From: Wuchereria bancrofti
Taxonomy: Eukaryota; Nematoda; Chromadorea; Rhabditida; Onchocercidae
NCBI GenBank assembly: GCA_005281725.1
Contig: SSBO01000001.1
Coordinates: 1,100,399 to 1,164,398 of the forward strand
Direction: 5' to 3'
DNA length: 64,000 bases
Shown: one piece after another, positions 23,439 to 35,696 of the stretch
How positions within the stretch are numbered: position 1 is the stretch's first letter
Layout of the letters: each line of letters opens with the position of its first letter
Made by a program: the position numbers and the translations under genes
The notes under the pieces: generated by a model
Seen by the model: only the letters and a program-made list of their open reading frames with translations
Told to the model about the DNA's origin: nothing
Databases searched by the model: none

Positions 23439-24677
23439 TTCATAGGATGATAATCCTTAAAAAAATGCCTTTTATTCAAATACATTTATTAGCTCGACCG
23501 TATCGATTTCCCGACAAAAACACATTTGTTGGAAAACCAGAGCAAAAACTATCCGATAACAATAACAACGAAAATCGAATCAAACTCATGACCTTAAATA
23601 TCACTTTTCGAGTGTCACACCAGCTGACACAATTAAAAGGTTATACCATTCAACTAATTGTATATGACATGTATTAAACATCACGACATTAGACCTCGAC
23701 TAATCCATTACAAATTAAATCAACCCCAAACAACCAAAAGACTGTTAACTCCTGATTAGATTTGTGATTTTTGATGCACAAAGACCTCAAATTGATCCCA
23801 CTCCCTCAAAAATCTTTAGTGTAACTTCCTAAATGTTATGTTAGCGTACAAGTGGGCAGCCTTTATAAGTTTAAAATGATTTCCATTAAAAATGAAGACA
23901 TCCAGCGATCATTATAGTGGGTGAAATGGAACCTAAGCAAATTTGGAAAAAATAGAACAACTTTGGCAGTAAAAATACTGAAAAAACTAATTATTTAATT
24001 TCTTCTCGTTTTTTGCACATGAGATTTTTTCTTTTCGTTGAAAACCTATACTTTTCATTGAAACACTCATACATGTCTGTTTAAATCATCACCGACGTAA
24101 GAAATATGATGGAAGTAACTTCATAATGAGAGAGAAAAAGCTTTACGGGGAAAATATTTTTACCAGACACGATACAAACATATTTTTTAAAAACATGAAA
24201 CATAAATGAATAAGCAAACTATAAAATTTGCAATATCTCATTTTACAACATTTTAATCACTTTTTAATCACAAAGTGCATTTACTTTCTGAAAAAATTGC
24301 ATATACATGAAGGGATGGTAAATATACAAGAGAAATACGAAGAAATTCGGGAGAAGGAAGAACAAATACAAGACTGAATTAAATAACTAACAGAAATAAA
24401 ATTCCAAACACAGACTTTTCCAGGTTTAATATTTTTAGAACCATTTCTTTTTTTGGATGACTTTTCTACTATCCTATCGGTATAAAGAAATGATTGGAAT
24501 GAATATTTTCTAAAATAAAATATATCTAAAATATGAAATAAGTTGTGAATTTTGTAAATCCTTAACAAAACAACATCAAACTTTTGTTCTTGCTTATAAT
24601 TACAAAAAATTCTAATCTTGACACACAATTCTGCAAATTTCCGTATACCTAAAAGCATAATTAAAAAATCACTATAT
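23439..24677. other. intergenic spacer between GTPBP10 and panl-2
   Basis: 1.24 kb of AT-rich DNA upstream of GTPBP10 and downstream of the panl-2 stop. Open frames exist on both strands (23,447-23,677 plus; 24,281-24,703 minus) but they are lysine/phenylalanine/isoleucine-rich, resemble no protein, and the second overlaps the end of panl-2 in another frame. I see no strong minus-strand AATAAA close to the panl-2 stop. Confidence 0.45.
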
Positions 24678-26026
24678 TTAAGAAATATTTGTCTCCAACG
24701 CATGGGTTAATACAGTACTACTGATATCTGCTTCATCGGCTTCCTTTAACTCATTGAATTTTGTGTACAATCGAAGAGACAAGCGAGCAAGATCGACTGG
24801 ATCGGTTTCCTCCTCATCAACTGACTCGCCTATATATTAGTGCTATTATTTCATTATACTGCCTCAAAAAAAAAAAAAAAAAAAAAAACTGTAACAAATA
24901 ACACAACCGACCTTTCTATCGTTTAGCTTTATTTTTTCTAAGAATTTCCGAAAAAAAATTTTCTGATTCCAAAAACTATACCGATTTATAAAATGATCAA
25001 AATTAAAATCTAAAAAACTATATTGATTTAAAATGATCAAAATTAAAATAGAGGAAAGCTTACCGAAGAAGTGCTGTGCTAAAGCATTTAACGAAAGCGA
25101 ACGCTTGAACAATGAACGATAAAGCAATACAATGTCTTTTGCCTGTTCTTCCGATACCTAGAATTTTATATAAATACATGAAACAACAAACAAACGCATA
25201 ACTTAAACGCAAAAGTTATGTAACGAATACTACATGATCAGCTAATTTAAAAAAAAAAGACTGAGTAGAAGTAGATATCGAAAGAACAGAAGATGGTAAT
25301 AATGCACAAAAGAATTACCAAATAATCCTAGTGAATTCGAGGACCATGTATTATTTATTTAATTTAAAAAATAGTTTCTTCGATGAGTGAAGCAATTAAT
25401 TTAAAAAAGATTGAGTAGAACAGATATCAAAAGATATCATCTTCGATACTGCAAAAAAACAAATGCGCAAAATATTTACGTGGATGTTTAGCATTTCAAA
25501 TAGGTGTTCAATTTTGTATCCAATGATTGTTATTTTTTCTTGAATCAAGTATAGAAGTTTCAAAGACACTCTCTTTAGCGTCTGCGAATTATCCATATCA
25601 CTCTTTACTCCTGGTTCCTTGATAACACTACTAATAAAACAACTGCCATCTTCGTCAACTGCAGAAACTTCAGATACTCTCTTTTCGCCAGCCTAAAAAT
25701 TAGGATTTGTAATGAAATCCACGATATATTGCACAGAATCATTCAGCATGCAGCCTGCACACTTCCTAATAATGGTATGATCCCATTTAAAACAATGGAA
25801 TTCATAATTTGCTGTTGAACTGTACTGTTAATTCACTGGTTACTACTATTGCTGATAACATTAGAGGGTTCACAATGAAGAGTATTGGTAGGCAGTACCT
25901 CGCTGATTGCATATTTCGCATAGATCGCAACTTTACTTTCTCGTTCTGGTATTTTAATTTTGTTTGAATCCAGATCATTCCAGAATACAGACCGTGGGAT
26001 TATAGCGCGATTTTCATTTTCAGCAG
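24678..26026 (-). other. panl-2 exonuclease-fold region with substituted catalytic residues
   Basis: Covers the last four exons. Blocks align with human PAN2: VAIYAKYA against VGLDAEFV, GYKIEHLFEMLN against GHGLQKDFRVIN, and ETDPVDLARLSLRLY against THDSIEDARTALQLY. The DEDDh acidic and histidine positions become Y, K, L, T and L, while hydrophobic core positions are kept. This would be a folded but inactive nuclease domain if the alignment holds. Confidence 0.7.
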
Positions 26027-29000
26027 CTGGAATTGATAGAAATGAGAAATCATTCGTTTCTTTTTAGACAGTTAAAATAAGACCTCGAAAAAATCGATTA
26101 CCTTCTTTACCACCATTTTCTCTGTCTTGCACATAATATAGGATAGCCGGTAATTTCCAACAAGCATGTAGGCGCAACGCTTCATTTTCCGAGATTCGTG
26201 TAACAGACCAACTGTTAAACAATATCCAGCAAGAATCCTTCAAAGCAAAAATATGCAAGCAACAGAAAAGGATAGGTAAAAGCGAGCTAAAAAACAAAAC
26301 TATTATTTACCTGCTTTGATCTGATCACAGTGACCAAATGTTCCTCAGTTTCCGTTTCTTTATCTTCATTGATGATAAATATGGCTGCTACCAGATGAAA
26401 GGATGTACTATTTTCCATTTTATTCTAAATTTGAAAGATGTAAAACTTATAAATAAAAATTACTGAAACTAATAGTAAGCTCCTGTACATAATCAGAACT
26501 AAAGACATTCAACTTTTTCAAATGATTCAAAAATGTCGTTACTTCCGAAACCGTGCAAATACCATCCGTTATTTTGATATGTACTGAATTCGGTATATAA
26601 TGAGGACATTCGTAACATGTGGTAATGCCTTCAGTCGCTAGTACATTCGTTTCACATTTACTGGAATGAATTTGAGGCTAAAGAAAGTCAGTTGTTTATA
26701 GTGATTGTCTGATCCTAATGCAGCACTTCTGAGATATGAAAGTATACAAGAGAATAATTATTCCAGTTTCTAATAAATTTTTGCATTCGAATCTGCGATT
26801 TAACCACATCTTCGAGTGCTAGATGAGTGGTCATCATTTAAAATTCGTGAAACACGTGATCATAAACTACAATTACTACTTTAATGTTGTTCACGAATGA
26901 ATAGTAATACATAAAATTTAGCAAATTCATTCTGCCTTGTCTTTAATTCTATCTTCTTAACGAAAAAAATCCAGTTTGAGTCATATATTAAAATAAACCA
27001 GTCATCATTATGAAGATACCGACAGTTTGGATTTCTGCATTCAGTACCATATCTACACAATTTTACTTTGTGTTCTGTTACTGAATTTGGCACCGTTCGA
27101 CTTTCAAATGCCTGAGGAAGAAAAAAAATTTTTAAATCAGATTTTTACATTTGCAATTTCAGTCTTGTCAGCAGCAAATTATTCGTCAGCTTTTGAATAT
27201 TCCAAATCGATATTATATACCTAATAAAACTTAATGTATTTTATCAATAGATAAAACTGGTAACAAGAACTTGAATGTGAGAAATCCAAAATGCTTGTTC
27301 TGTTTCTGTACTGGCTGTCATATCCAAAGCGAGAATGTTCGGCAGTAAACGCACGCGACGTGTTGATGCGAACCGTGCTAACTTCCCGCACTTCTGGCAA
27401 ATAGCTTCATTTTGTTCGGGACAGTTTAGGGTTTTTTCAAGTAATGTACAAAACCCAATTTTTTCATTATCTGGAAAAATTATTTAAAAATCACTTTGAA
27501 TCCGAAATTTGAAAAACAAAAGGAAAAATTTAATAAAGAATGGAATAAAATCTCCAAAAGCATATCATCCTTACTTGTTGGGTACGCTAATGATATATAA
27601 AGTTGTGAGAGGGCCGACTGATAATGCTCGGAACACCGAATACAATGATTATTCAAAGTAAACGAAATCTCCATTTCTTTGCGAAGCGCTACTCCAGCAG
27701 TAGTTTCAGAAAGTTCCTATTAATATGCATAGAAAAGAATTCCTCTCTGAATTTATCTCAGTAATAACATACTATTTGTTAAGATCATCTTTCTTATGAC
27801 ACATTTTATGCTTATATAAATTAAACTTAAATCATAAATGCCAAATAACAGATACCTTATCCAATATTTTGCTGAAGGCTTGCATAAATAAGCGAACTGT
27901 TTGCGCTAAACTTGCATTAGCAACTGCATCTGCCCACTTTTTACCGTCATCAACGGATCGAAAAGTCTTCATAAAATTTTTGGCCTAGAAGTATGATAAG
28001 GAATACCAAATAACTCTGTCATTACTGTGTAAGGAATATGAAATAATTGCGTCATTACTAGAATTTTACTCATTCAATACAATGTGCTTATTGGTGACGG
28101 CATCGAAAGCCTGTAGCCACCACAACAGCTACACTGTTCATTAATCCACTAGCTATGTTGTTGACGTTAATAGCTCTACTTGTTTTGGTCTACATTAATA
28201 AGCAAATAATGAATACATGTCTTTTTTAAGAAGTTCTACTAGGATCACGTTCTGCTATGTAATCCCACTACGGCTATTACATGCTGTATGTTCATAGCTC
28301 ATTCAAATTACAGATGATCCGTTTTCACTTTTCGTTTAAATATTTTCAAAAAATTTTTCGAATCCCACTCAGATCACTGAAAAAAAGTTCATACCGACAC
28401 CACACTCGACACTGGTCGATCTGTAAGTAACCGGAAGAGAAGATTCATTTCACATGAAATGCAGCCTTCCAGGTAGCAGAAATGCGAAAGAAAGACTGTC
28501 CTTACGTTCATCAGATGATACATTGCCTGAAATAAAAAATAAAAAAAAATGATTTCGTAAGAACAGTGTGTTTTCCTTACAAATGTGTTGCATTTGTAGT
28601 TTAAAAAGTGAATGATGGAAATTTATGAATTGCTGGAATCCTTCTTAACGATGATTGGTAACAGTTTCAAATTAAGGCTTATGGTACAGTGTATGCTTCT
28701 ACGCATTAGAAGGTTTCTTGAACATATCTATAGCAACAGGTAAGAAACTGTATCTTAATAGATGGAATGGATAAATCAGAACATACAAAAATCAGAAAAG
28801 TAAAATGTTTTAAAATAATCGTGAATTACAAGAATTACAAGCAAATATGAATTACAAGCAGAAGCATGCATGCGGGACTTGTTTCGACACTATTTTCTAA
28901 AGCGTTGAATTCTGTGCGATTATATCGCTTAAAATCAATTTCTTCAGCCTTAGAGGTTAACCTTCCTTCGGTACGCAAATAAAACTTCGGAATGTGAAGT

Positions 29001-32000
29001 AGATCATCATTTTTCATTGCTGAAAAAAGAAAAAAATTTTATCAAAACTTTGGAATATTTTGAATAATACAAATGGCAATGCAGGAAAATAATATGGGAA
29101 AAAAATAATCTCTAAAAGCTGAGAAATTGAGTACCAATGATAAGTGCTAGAGGAGTAATCACTTGGGGATATTAAAAAAAGACTCCGTCACTACTATCAA
29201 AAATCCCTCGATATACCCTAGGCAGTAATATTTTAGAATCGAAACTACCATTTGAACATTTATCATGAGTAGAAGTTGTGTATGGGCAAACGTTGAAGCC
29301 TCGCAGTGATGTACCAGCGCGAGGATTGTGAGCATAACCAACAAATTGCACCATGCGCATTGAATCAATCACCTTTTCTGATATCGGGTCTGGCTGTCTG
29401 AAATGGAAATGAGCTTTATGTTTATAAAATTTCTCTTCCTTGATAAATTCCTTGAGATATTATGTTCGTCATAAATTTAAGTTAGAATTTCATAAAGTTG
29501 TGCGAGAGTACACAGAAAATACACCTAAACCGTCTAATACACAATTGCTCAGGCCAATCTGAGGCATAGTGATCATCCATTGGAAACGGAAGAGGAAACA
29601 CTCCGTATGATGGCTCGGGATCGTCGATGCTAACTGGTGGATGAAAAGCAATCTGAAAAAGAATTTTCACTGCCTGAGAAAATCTCAAAGAATTACCCAC
29701 ACATGTAGTGCGTTGGCAGAGTAGCTAGAAAAGCAGCTGGAAGAAAGTATTCATTTACAAAGAGCATGTCGAAATTCTACTTACTGGATCTGGAAAATCT
29801 GTGCCCCATGAATTTTCATTAAAAATGGGTTCCATTCGATCCGAAAAGAGATGTATCAAACCTGAAAGTATATATGCAGCATTAGTTAGAGAAAGCGGAA
29901 ATACTGCTATTTTGTCGAATTATTTGACTTACGCTATCATTCCATTTTTTCTTTCTTTTTTTTTGTCAAGAGCACTCTCTTATTGTGAGTATGAAAAAAG
30001 TTTTCACTCAACAGACCTGTTTGCTAATTAACTTATCTACATTAACGTTGGTTCTAGAATTATCCAACCAAATTTTATATTCACAAAATTACTGAAAATC
30101 TGATTTACCTGTTTGATCACCAAAACAGATACATTGTTTCGAAGTGGATACATCAAGAGATGTAATGGCGAAGCCATTTGTATCTAATTGTATAGGCATC
30201 TGACTAGATTGCTCATTCAAATCCATTATAATCAATTCACCACTCTAAGAAAAAAGGATATATCCTCTGCAATATTAATTTCTCGGCAATAATTTTATAG
30301 TGCTACGTACGTTAGAACTGGGAAAAAATAACTGCAAAATATTTGATGACATCACTAATATTAATTACTATAAAAGTTTCACATTTAAAAAACGTATAAA
30401 AGCATACTTGAGAGCAAACCATAATCCGACCATCCGAATAAGATGGCAGAAATCTGCAATATGATGGTGCCATTGGTAAAGGTACCGGGGGCAAACTACG
30501 CAGTGTTCTTAGATCATAAATCATTATGAATCGATCACCTGCCATCTTACCCATTCTATAATGAAAATATAATGCATCAGAGTATATTTCACGGTTATAT
30601 TAATTTAATTAGTAGCAACATGAAGTCCAGAAAACAGCGCACTGATCATTTTTTGCATAATAATACGAAAAAACGGGAAAATTGTAGTGGTGAATGGCAA
30701 ATCATCATGTGGTTCAAAGTCCTCTACCGATGAGCAGACTCCAAAGAGTTAAGCTGTAGTCATAACTTAACAAAACTGAAATTGTTAAGCCAACGTCATT
30801 CTAATCTGATTGGTGAATGAACCACCAACCTTGGAGAGTAACCGCATGTAATTAGTTTATTGCCGCAAACATCAAAATCAGCTATTGATCCCTGATGAGC
30901 TTGCAAGGCATGGATTGCATCCACTGTTGTAAGGTGTCGGAGTGTTACCTAAAAAAAATAATTTGCTTTCAAGAAACAGTCGTGAAGCAGCCAGCAATAA
31001 CAACGTAGAGTGAAAGTACGACAACTTAACGAACACTCGTGGATTTTTGGTATAACCAAAGGATATTTCATAATATTCCTTTCCTATTAGAAAATAGCAG
31101 AAACATCAAAAAATGCCAACTGAAACTTACGTTTCCCTCCGAATCAGAACTAAATAAAAATTTCTGATTTGATCGCAAAGCCAAGCAATTTTTCTGTTTA
31201 ACAGAAACCTGAAATTAATATTCCCACTAAACTTTTTAGAAAAAACTTAGTCCATATTTCCCCGGTTAGACTTCTAGCACCCCACTTAGCCTAATTCATT
31301 TTTCATAATAAAATTCAGTGTTGAAATTTAAAAAAACATATAATTCGTATTTCTTTTTGTGTTTCCACATCAAATTGTATGATTTGTTGCTGATTTCCAC
31401 CCAGCAGTAATTTATGTGGTACATCCGAAAGTCGATGCATGCAGGTAAGATCAGTCGTATGATCGGACCTATAAATCAATTCATATTTTTGTGCTATTTC
31501 TGCTAAAAAATAAATTTGTATGACCAAAGAATTTTTCAAATAAATAACCTGAATATTCACAAGCTTACTCATGTCATTAATAAAAACATGATTACTGAGA
31601 CTATTAAATGAAGATGACGAGTAACTTTAGAAGACTCGATATAAATTAACTGCAAACAACAGTTTTCCAAATAAAATTTAATAAGTTTCTGTGACTAAGG
31701 AATTTTTTAAACGAACAATTTAAATACAAGCTTACGTATGTGTAAATAACGAAATGCCTTGTCGACGGTTAGCTCTTAAACGCTTGGATGTTAGTGAGAA
31801 AATAACAGTTTCTGAAGCGAGCAAAGCACGAATGTTTGAATTAGTTGCCGATAAAAATGCTGTGTACTTGTCAAGTTGTGCACCATAAAACGACACCACG
31901 CGTCCCTGAAAATCATGGGAATGCATAAAGTACTAAAATAATTCAAACTCACCCACTACAAATTTTGTTTATCTTATGAAGAAATAAATACAATTAAATA

Positions 32001-32693
32001 ATCAACATTTTAATCAGCTTCACATTTCTGAATTGAACTGATTCAAAGCTTCACTGCTACTTCTCCCAGTGATTGAAGGCAAACATGCCTTGAGCATGAA
32101 TAAAATGCCTAATATTCACTTTACGATTTTAACGGAATAGTTATTTTAAGAGTAATATCACAGCAATCATGTTGCAGAAACTTAAGGGTGGTAACAGAAT
32201 AAATCTAAATACAAAGTCTGAAAATTTTCACAATCATTTTCATTATCTAAAATTAATTACCGTATTATTCCCAGTCCAAAGAAGTTCCTGGTATGGATCA
32301 AATGTAAGTGCTGTAATGAAATGTGCAAGTGCTGCATTCTGTGATGTTGTTGACAGCAATGCGAATCCACCTTCTGGAATACGAGCTTCGTTATTCTGAA
32401 ACAGCAATTATTGGTTAAATTTAAGCTCTTTCCTTTCAATGTTTTTTGAATGTTAAATTCTAAAAGTTATGGAAAAATGATTCGTAAAGATCTAAACTTA
32501 ACCTAAACTGTACAATATAAATAAATTTAAATATTTTACTATTAATTCTTTATGAGGTCTCACATTTTATGAACTTTAAGAAATGTAATAATGAAGTTTT
32601 AAACAGGTATAAAACTCAAACCATTGATGTAAGACCATCTGCAGATATTAAGACATTTTCGCTATGTCCTGGTGATGAACCATACATTCGCAT
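24678..32693 (-). CDS. panl-2: PAN2-like deadenylation complex subunit with degenerate exonuclease domain
   Basis: PAN2 pairs with PAN3 to trim cytoplasmic poly(A) tails. Proposed exons: 32693-32622, 32395-32261, 31905-31736, 31594-31569, 31502-31345, 31208-31131, 30948-30830, 30555-30408, 30244-30109, 29861-29785, 29652-29525, 29397-29195, 29019-28856, 28526-28395, 27984-27856, 27716-27575, 27470-27271, 27111-26962, 26677-26489, 26424-26311, 26237-26102, 26026-25899, 25692-25480, 25157-25064, 24829-24678; about 1,130 residues (human about 1,200). N-terminal WD40-like region to about 350, linker with FVGYAHNPR, UCH-like fold about 484-890 (QKCGKLARF, SWSVTRISENEA, CWKLPAILYYV), then an exonuclease fold to 1,130. 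Synteny of blocks with PAN2 is clear, but catalytic D, E, D, H, D align with Y971, K973, L1042, T1089, L1094. A CCCH finger lies at 758-773. The donor at 31,345 lacks GT, exon 12 has two possible donors, and exon 18 could instead end at 26,999. First exon is proposed from phase and an in-frame stop just before its ATG. Confidence 0.85.
24971..25049. repeat. imperfect tandem duplication in a panl-2 intron
   Basis: Two near-identical copies of about 38 bases (24,971-25,009 and 25,012-25,049) share cores such as aaaatgatcaaaattaaaat. They lie in the intron before the last panl-2 exon, beside a 23-base A tract at 24,866-24,888. Likely replication slippage. Confidence 0.75.
27010..27057 (-). other. 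CX5CX4CX3H zinc finger inside panl-2
   Basis: Reading the minus strand in the panl-2 frame gives CRYGTECRNPNCRYLH. Spacing C-x5-C-x4-C-x3-H with aromatic residues after the first and third cysteines is the Nab2/ZC3H14 finger pattern, a class known to bind polyadenosine RNA. The exon joins its upstream neighbour in phase 0 and keeps the PAN2 frame downstream. As far as I recall human PAN2 has no such finger in this loop, though PAN3 carries an N-terminal CCCH finger. Confidence 0.7.
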
Positions 32694-35048
32694 CTACTTT
32701 CAAATTTTACTGCCGTAAAATGGGTTAACCTACAAGCAGCATTATTTCGGCCCTAACATCAAATCTGATGCACTCTGCTCGTCACTTATTTGATCGGCTA
32801 AACTGCGCAATTGATTGCGCAATGCGAAGTTGTTTCAATAGCAATTCTGTCTTTTCCTAATAGCTTTGAGTATGACAAATTTGTTCCTCTGTCATTTCTC
32901 ACTCATATCCTCAATCCTTTTACTCATTAGCAATCTCTACTGTCTCCTCTCTTGCAATACACACTAAAATCTTAGCAATCATTGCTATCTCCATATTTCC
33001 AATGTTATATCTCACTTTTTCTCATTATCAAAACATTAAATGATGCCTTTTTTTTTGTTAACCTCATTAACTTTTACTACTTCTCTTCTCTCTTCTACTA
33101 TCAAAAGTTAGTCTCAATCTCGGCTATTCTCCTCAAATCCTACTTGTATCCCTTTCCCTCAAATTCCTCAAAATCATTTCAAATATATATGCGAGACCTA
33201 ATCTGTGGGTTCAGTGACAAGTAGCTAGGTAGTTCAATAATAACGGCTTATTCTGGTAATTCTCATGTTTCTTGAAAAGTTTCGATGCGGAATTGTCATA
33301 GTAATACGAATGTTTGCAGAAATTAATTGGTTGTCTGGTCTGATTTTATTTTCATTCTCACTTCGTTGCTGTGCTTTTTTTCCTTTAATTCATACGGTAT
33401 CTGAAATTGTATTTTATACATTGACTTGTTTCTTCATTCTAATTGAAATATTTTGATTTTTATGTTTCAGCCAAATTTTAATTATTTCAATTCAGTTGAT
33501 TTAATTTATCCAGTAAAAGAATCAAACGAGTTCAGTACTTTGCACAACTTATTGCATACGTACATTCTTTTCTTTTAATCTCAGTGGAAATGCTTTTTCT
33601 TCATTAAGTTTTACCTATTAATTTAATTTAATATTAAACTTTAAGTTAATATTGAAAGTATTTTTTTTTCTCTTCCCTGCATTTTGCTTATTAAAGTGCT
33701 GTGCTAAACATGGTAGGGAGTAAAGACTGATTAGTCTTAGTATATTTTTTTTAATGTCTAAATAATGCGATAAACATTGAGAACGGCGATTACTGGTTGG
33801 TTCTTAAAATAGAATGTTCATTTCATTTTAGCTATCTTGATAGAATTTGGAATTTCAAGTTTGCCAGAAACGCTTTCTAGCTTCTGAAGTCGCTGTGATT
33901 TTATGTTCCAGCTGTTTTCTGACTAATTCGTCGTAAATGGCCAGCACTTCGAGTTTTATCAGGAAGACTAACTACAATCGTTTATTCCATCATATTGATA
34001 TGTTATGATATGTTGTAATGAAAGTGAAATTTTAAAATGTATCAGTGTTCATTACGTAGATTATTGAACAGGTTTAGTGTTGTCTCATATTTTCTTCAAT
34101 TTAAATTTCACTTAATAAGTCGTTCATTGTTGTCTGTAGCTCCTTTTCGTTTTCTCGTTTTTTTTTTTTTTGTTTTTTTCAAAATAATTTTAAGATTTAA
34201 TGAATTAATAGAGACAAATATTTTTTAGTGTCATTGATGTTACATATCCCAGTCATAAATTTCGAACATACTATATAATTCACATCGGTATGTTCTTTAA
34301 TATCCCAGTCCTAAATTCCGAATCTAATTAATTTTTGATAGAGTACCCTTAGTAATGTCATGATAACCTGTAACAGTGTTATCTGTGGAATTCGAAAGGA
34401 TCTAAAATGAGAAATGTTTCATTCCACTCAGTTACTGATTTCTTCGAAAAAAAAAAGTAATAATGATTCGGAACATCAGGAAATCACAGCTACAAATAAT
34501 TAATGTTTCCTGCAATTCAGCGTAATACTCAGTGTTCTTCTCAATATGAAAATTATTACAGAGTATCAATTTCATAGAATTTCTGAATAGTACCGAAGGA
34601 TATAAGGAACATCTAGATATAAAAAAGGTACGAATAGAGATATAATGTATTTGTCTATCCGTAATTTCTGAAGTTTTATCGTACGGAGGGGAATTGTAGT
34701 GTGTGGTGTTAATGAAAAAATAAGTTTGTGATAAATTCTGCAAAAATGAATGAAAGAATGTTTGAGAAGAAATGAAAAAATCACTTTATAAAATTTGTAA
34801 CGTACTCTAATTCTAGTTTCTAATGCGCGAATTTGTAAGATTAAAAACAAATTTATCATTGAATGAATACGTTTGTCTAAGAATTTATATGCAATTAGAG
34901 ATAATAATGAAATTTTTACGATTTTCTATCGTTTATTTGCCTGGAAATGATTAATTTAAATTATTGGACGTAGACGATTCTCTCCCTATCGTTTTCTCTC
35001 TCTCTGTCTATCTACCATCAATAACTTTAGGAATTTATGTTTGTTGTG

Positions 35049-35088
35049 AGTGTGTGTATGTATGTATGTGTGTATGTATGTATGTATG
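35049..35088. repeat. TATG/TG microsatellite
   Basis: Alternating tgtg and tatg units run for about 40 bases in non-coding DNA upstream of pat-4. Likely polymorphic through slippage. Confidence 0.85.
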
Positions 35089-35404
35089 AATATTGGAGTA
35101 AACAATATATCAGTGTAAAGGTATGTTTCCCTTTCTCATCGTAATTTCAGTAAATGAAATTTCAGGTTGACCATTGGAATGCAGTAATGATAGGTAGTAT
35201 TATCAGATTAAGAAATAGACAAAGAGAGAATCGTAAAAGTTTTTATTGTGTATGAACGTGGGTGATGTTACGGACTCTTCCGCTTCGCTACATTTATATA
35301 ATTATTTAACTCTTTCTCACTCACAGCTACCGAAACAGATGGGTGATCGACGCCTTTGCAACTCTCTTCTTGATGTGTAATATGAATAACAGCAATAGCA
35401 CCAC

Positions 35405-35432
35405 TAGCAGCAGTAGCAGCAGCAGCAGCAGG
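35405..35432. repeat. CAG trinucleotide run
   Basis: About nine mostly uninterrupted agc/cag units (one tag interruption) follow a looser caatag/cacc-like stretch. No open exon frame that resembles a protein surrounds it, so I treat it as non-coding or untranslated. Confidence 0.8.
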
Positions 35433-35662
35433 CATTCTGATAGAGTATGATTTGACGAATGGTTATGGTGGCAGTAGACATCATCTAAACGATCAACAGC
35501 TGGCACTCTCGTCCATTCAATGAAACCTTGTAAGCTGTAAGAAGAAGCATCTGTAAAGGTATGTATTTCTATCTTTCATTTACAATTATAGCACATCATC
35601 GTACAATTGTCATTTCAATCTTTTACATGAAACCTTATAGCAAAAACCAGTCATTTTCTTTC

Positions 35663-35664
<2 letters not shown>

Positions 35665-35693
<29 letters not shown>
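35665..35693. repeat. CT dinucleotide microsatellite
   Basis: About 14 consecutive ct units inside a longer pyrimidine-rich tract 1.6 kb upstream of the pat-4 start codon. Confidence 0.9.

Positions 35694-35696
<3 letters not shown>

Noticed and set aside
24281..24703. Minus-strand open frame of 140 residues downstream of panl-2
   Set aside because: Overlaps the end of panl-2 in another frame, is Phe/Ile/Lys-rich and resembles no protein; typical of AT-rich non-coding DNA.
27180..27228. Exon-like segment reading VYNIDLEYSKADE then stop, with a good acceptor, in the panl-2 intron
   Set aside because: It ends in a stop and contains no donor; joining the flanking exons directly keeps phase 0 and the PAN2 match. 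It could be a poison exon but nothing supports use.
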